From assembly GCF_016775705.1 (NCBI RefSeq), contig NZ_CP068760.1, positions 2,418,001 to 2,482,000 of the forward strand: a stretch of DNA of 64,000 bases. Direction: 5' to 3'. Of the stretch, positions 60,950-64,000 are shown in pieces. Every line of letters starts with the position of its first letter. The stretch's first letter is position 1. The position numbers and the translations under genes were made by a program. The notes under the pieces were generated by a model. The model was given only the letters and a program-made list of their open reading frames with translations, was not told the origin of the DNA and ran no database searches. The DNA comes from Chryseobacterium cucumeris (lineage in GTDB: Bacteria; Bacteroidota; Bacteroidia; Flavobacteriales; Weeksellaceae).

Positions 60950-63310
60950 TTATTCTATATTTTTAAGCAATATCCAGCCTGTTTTCACAGTAAGTTCCTT
61001 GCTCGCAGGATCTTCGAAGGTTACCTGATACCAATATGTTGAAGTAGGAAGCTTTTTACCTTGGAAATATCCGTCCCAATACGGTCTGGTCTTCGCTGCT
61101 TTAAACACTTCTCTTCCATATCGGTCGAAAACCTGTCCGCTGAAGTCTTTATAATTAACCACACCACTGAAATCTATGGTATCATTAATATTATCCCCGT
61201 TTGGAGTAATTACATTTTTCATGACGAATGTAAAGAATTCAAGGAAACCGACACAGCTTGTAAATTTAACTCTTACCCTGATCGAAATGATTTTATTTTT
61301 AGGGACATTATTAAATACATTGGAAGACTGCCATGTAACTCCGTTATCTACTGAATATTCCAGGATACCGTTACTTGGATTATTTGCTGTAACGATCATG
61401 GTTCCACTCTCATTATAATCCACTTTTATCACTTCCGGAATTACAGCTTTAATCACCTGAGTTTCGAACTCTTTTGAACAAACCCCGTTACTGATTACTA
61501 CTGAATACTCCCCAGGAGTACCTACTGTAATGCTCTGACTCGTTTCACCAGTACTCCACTGATAGGTATATCCTGGTCCTGAACCAGCATCCAGAATAAT
61601 TTTATCTCCCTGACAGATATGGCCTCCTTTTAAATTTGAAACAATAGCCGGTACTACTTCAATGGTAATACGTGCCGGCTGAAGAGATTTACATCCCTGT
61701 GCTCCGATAGCATATACTGTGTAAGTGGTAGTCTGAGTTGGGCTTACCGTTCTGATTCCGCCGGTAGCGGCTGCTGAATCACTCCATTCATAGGTTACAC
61801 CGCCGGTAGCGGTTAACAATACGGATTCTCCGGCACAGATTTTCAATCTTGGTGCTGTAACCAATGCTGTTGGTGTTTCTTCTTTTCTTAACGTTAAGGT
61901 TGCAATTTTACTACAGAAAGCACCATTGGAAACCAGAACATATAATATCTGTCCATCTGTTCCTGTATAATTGGTAAGATTGGTGATATAACTGTTATTT
62001 TGAGCCTGCGCATCAGCCTGATTTGCATAAAAACGGAATACCGCTCCCTGCGTTGTACTGATCAGAGGTTTTGCTGTTTCCAGATTAAAACTGGTAATTG
62101 CTGGTGTGGTACAGAGCTTAAGTTCAGCATTTTGTACAGTAGGGCTTGTTCCTCCAATAATGGTAATAGTAGCTTCGCCAGGACACTGATTTCCCGGAAC
62201 CATTACTTTTACCGTATAAACTCCCGCCTGGGTAGCTACATACACGGCACTGGTTGCCCCCGGAATGGCCACTCCGTCTTTGTACCATTGATAAGTCATG
62301 CCCGGAATTGCTGCCACCTGTGCTTTCAATTGTTTTGGAGTATTATCACACATGTTGATACTGCCCGGCAGCACTACTCCTGCTTCATCTACAATTTTAA
62401 TTCCTACGTCAAAAGATCCACCCTCTAAGAAAACTGCAGAGTCATGAGAAGGATCTTTTGCATCAGCCAATACCATTTTGAAATGATAGGTCTGCCCTGG
62501 AATTACATCTGCAACAGCTGTCAGAGGTGTTGTTCTTCCATAGTAATTAATAACCAGATGCGGATTGGCCAAAGCCCCGAAATAATTAGCATTGATAGGC
62601 CCACAGCTGAATCCGTTTCCTGCAGGAACGATGTTGGTTGCGCTTACAGGTCCGGCACCTCCCGGCAGTACAGCCAGATTGGTATAAGTAGGATCTCCCA
62701 CTTTTTTCAGCAAAAGGGCAAAGGCATCGGAATACCCGTCACAAGGATAGTTGGAAGTATATTCATCTGAAACGAAGATATAATTAAATTTCACCTGATT
62801 GGAATTCGGAACGAAATCAAATTCAAGAGCCACGGCATCCGTTAAGCTAACGGTAGCTCCGGTAGCGGCTACAAGATCTGCATCACTTCCTGTTCCTACT
62901 GATTGTCCTACAGCTGACACATAGCTATTACCGGCTTCTGAAGCGTATCCTGTAGTAAGGACGATACCATCGGTAAAAGGAAAGCTGGTAGTTCCTTTAT
63001 GAAAATATCCCCAGAATCTGTTGCTGTTAGTCACATCATGATTCGGAGATACGGTAACGTTGGTTACATTGGCTGTTGTACAGTTGGTACCGCCATTGAT
63101 CAGAATATTCTTTACCAACTGCTCCGGTGTATAATTGGAAGGTGTATATGGAGGTACATTCACATCAATGAATGCTCCAGCTCTAAGACTGGCCGCAGAA
63201 GGTTTTATTTTTTCGGACTTCCTGACGGGTCTCGTCTGAGAAAATGTGGAAGCAGAAATCAATAAAAAAGAAAAAAGGAAAAAATAGTTTTTTAGTCTAT
63301 AAATTAACAT
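60950..63310 (-). CDS. Choice-of-anchor L domain surface protein, T9SS type B (paralogue 3)
   Basis: The 786-residue protein is nearly the same length as paralogue 1 and shares its plan: signal peptide (about 1-24), 'AGAFIDVNVPPYTPSNYTP', an anchor-L domain to about 300, Ig-like modules with 'ICAGESVLLTATGGVTYEW', and a type-B C-terminal domain 'ITPNGDNINDTIDFSGVVNY'. It is the most upstream of the tandem trio and has a TACATTTG -7-like box (63327-63334) 16 bp before the ATG. Confidence 0.93.
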   Translation of the reverse strand: MLIYRLKNYFFLFSFLLISASTFSQTRPVRKSEKIKPSAASLRAGAFIDVNVPPYTPSNYTPEQLVKNILINGGTNCTTANVTNVTVSPNHDVTNSNRFWGYFHKGTTSFPFTDGIVLTTGYASEAGNSYVSAVGQSVGTGSDADLVAATGATVSLTDAVALEFDFVPNSNQVKFNYIFVSDEYTSNYPCDGYSDAFALLLKKVGDPTYTNLAVLPGGAGPVSATNIVPAGNGFSCGPINANYFGALANPHLVINYYGRTTPLTAVADVIPGQTYHFKMVLADAKDPSHDSAVFLEGGSFDVGIKIVDEAGVVLPGSINMCDNTPKQLKAQVAAIPGMTYQWYKDGVAIPGATSAVYVATQAGVYTVKVMVPGNQCPGEATITIIGGTSPTVQNAELKLCTTPAITSFNLETAKPLISTTQGAVFRFYANQADAQAQNNSYITNLTNYTGTDGQILYVLVSNGAFCSKIATLTLRKEETPTALVTAPRLKICAGESVLLTATGGVTYEWSDSAAATGGIRTVSPTQTTTYTVYAIGAQGCKSLQPARITIEVVPAIVSNLKGGHICQGDKIILDAGSGPGYTYQWSTGETSQSITVGTPGEYSVVISNGVCSKEFETQVIKAVIPEVIKVDYNESGTMIVTANNPSNGILEYSVDNGVTWQSSNVFNNVPKNKIISIRVRVKFTSCVGFLEFFTFVMKNVITPNGDNINDTIDFSGVVNYKDFSGQVFDRYGREVFKAAKTRPYWDGYFQGKKLPTSTYWYQVTFEDPASKELTVKTGWILLKNIE

Positions 63311-63326
63311 TTTGTTTTCATTTGTT

Positions 63327-63334
63327 CAAATGTA
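63327..63334 (-). promoter_or_regulatory. Candidate -7 box of paralogue 3
   Basis: TACATTTG on the minus strand fits TAnnTTTG; no -33 element recognised. Confidence 0.4.
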
Positions 63335-63458
63335 GCAAAAATAATTATACTAATTCCCCCTTAACCACTACTATTTTATAATTCATCGTGTACATTCACA
63401 ATAAATTTTTCTTATCGTTACATTTTCCATAAATCATTAAACCGAACAATTCAGACAT

Positions 63459-63489
63459 AAAAAAACAGACTAAGAGGTTTAGTCTGTTT
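63459..63489 (-). terminator. Terminator after the DUF1003 gene
   Basis: aaacagacta / tagtctgttt arms with a 7-base loop, followed on the minus strand by seven U. Confidence 0.85.
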
Positions 63490-63504
63490 CCATTTTTAAT
63501 AAAC

Positions 63505-64000
63505 TTATTCCGTCTGTTTATCATCTTTTTTCAGCTGATCTATTTCATTTTGTAACTGCGAGATAATATCCTTTAAAGCTTTAATTTCATTTTTGTTGGA
63601 GCTTACATTGCTCTTGAGCATTACATTTTTCGCTCTTTCATTGTGGTCTTCCTCATCCTCTTCTTCGTTGATCTCTTCAATATCCTCACTGATTTCCTCA
63701 ATGTCTTCCTGGATATCTTCAATATCCTCATTGATCTCTTCAATGTCTTCGCTGATTTCTTCAAGATCTTCCTGAATGTCTTCGATATCTTCGCTGATCT
63801 CCTCAATGTCCTCCTGGATATCTTCAATTTTCTCGTGGCTTTTATTCACAGACATCTGAATGAAGATTGCCAGATAAATAGCTTCCAGGGAAAGTACGGT
63901 CGTAAGAATCAGAAGCATTTTATCAAAATCAACGATATTCAGCATCGGAAGTAAAAACGAGGTAAGGAACAGCAGGGTATGAACAATCAGGGACTGAATA
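63505..64000 (-). CDS. DUF1003 domain-containing protein, C-terminal part, with acidic heptad-repeat tail
   Basis: The reading frame stays open to the right edge, so the N-terminus is missing; an internal ATG at 63945 is not the start. The visible end of the DUF1003 domain reads 'LFLTSFLLPMLNIVDFDKML', then a second span 'ILTTVLSLEAIYLAIFIQMS'. From there about 55 residues are repeats of the heptad type 'EDIEEIS/EDIEDIQ/EDLEEIS', giving a very acidic coiled coil, then a basic linker and a final short coiled coil 'SQLQNEIDQLKKDDKQTE'. DUF1003 proteins are small inner-membrane proteins of unknown function. Confidence 0.88.
   Translation of the reverse strand, partial: IQSLIVHTLLFLTSFLLPMLNIVDFDKMLLILTTVLSLEAIYLAIFIQMSVNKSHEKIEDIQEDIEEISEDIEDIQEDLEEISEDIEEINEDIEDIQEDIEEISEDIEEINEEEDEEDHNERAKNVMLKSNVSSNKNEIKALKDIISQLQNEIDQLKKDDKQTE

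Noticed and set aside
62000-62428. 142-codon plus-strand frame within the third surface-protein gene
   Set aside because: Antisense of a repetitive but clearly coding T9SS protein; composition is that of a shadow.
63660-63835. CRISPR-like 21-bp repeats
   Set aside because: Repeats are contiguous, have no spacers and code for heptads in a protein.
1-64000. Prophage, insertion sequence, tRNA, rRNA or defence system
   Set aside because: No transposase, integrase, phage structural, toxin-antitoxin or restriction gene was recognised, and no tRNA-like cloverleaf was seen; the window is mostly ordinary chromosome.

Overview
This window looks like chromosomal DNA of a Chryseobacterium-type bacterium (family Weeksellaceae, Bacteroidota). 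The DNA is AT-rich. Promoters follow the Bacteroidota pattern (a -7 box TAnnTTTG, sometimes with TTTG or TTG about 20 bases upstream). Several secreted proteins end in type IX secretion (T9SS) sorting domains, and the glycosylasparaginase, M36 peptidase and choice-of-anchor-L proteins are of flavobacterial type. I found no tRNA, rRNA, transposase, prophage or CRISPR array.

Layout. 1-9.4 kb (minus strand): the start of a PBP4-type D-Ala-D-Ala carboxypeptidase, priA, an AEC transporter, then a glycoprotein-breakdown group (beta-mannosidase, CutC, a lipoprotein, glycosylasparaginase). 9.5-13.3 kb (plus): a Crp/Fnr regulator and a three-gene operon DUF3302-HlyD-TolC. 13.3-19.8 kb (minus): a sulfur module (beta-hexosaminidase, Crp/Fnr regulator, TauE/SafE permease, persulfide dioxygenase-rhodanese, two YeeE/YedE half-permeases). 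20-24.8 kb: DUF4197, a duplicated 203-bp non-coding element, and the two subunits of a 3-oxoacid CoA-transferase split by an oppositely oriented ABC exporter. 25-38 kb: a repeat-rich exported protein, a T9SS purple acid phosphatase, rplS, an SRPBCC protein, an AraC/MFS pair, an alpha/beta hydrolase, a DMT transporter and an M36 peptidase. 38-46 kb: rpsA, a DbpA-like RNA helicase, an SMP-30-type lipoprotein, ccoG, AraC and MerR regulators. 46-54.4 kb: an HhH-repeat protein, a beta-propeller lipoprotein, the run ftsX-DUF3098-uppP-truB-(barrel-like)-rluF, and rsmA. 54.5-64 kb: three tandem large T9SS type-B surface proteins and a partial DUF1003 protein with an acidic heptad-repeat tail.

How genes work together. 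The most coherent system is the sulfur module. Two of its transcription units, permease and dioxygenase-permease, share an identical 19-base word. In both, the word lies exactly 22 bases upstream of a TTTG -7 core, about 50 bases before the start codon. With a Crp/Fnr gene immediately upstream, this reads as an activator-controlled persulfide/thiosulfate regulon. The beta-mannosidase, glycosylasparaginase and beta-hexosaminidase could together dismantle the core of N-linked glycans. The HlyD-TolC operon has no recognisable pump, only a small DUF3302 membrane protein.

The intergenic DNA is rich in palindromic dispersed elements (several families), a MITE-like 120-bp element with 16-bp terminal inverted repeats, and strong hairpin terminators. 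Assignments are from reading sequence and recalled family knowledge; no database search was run.
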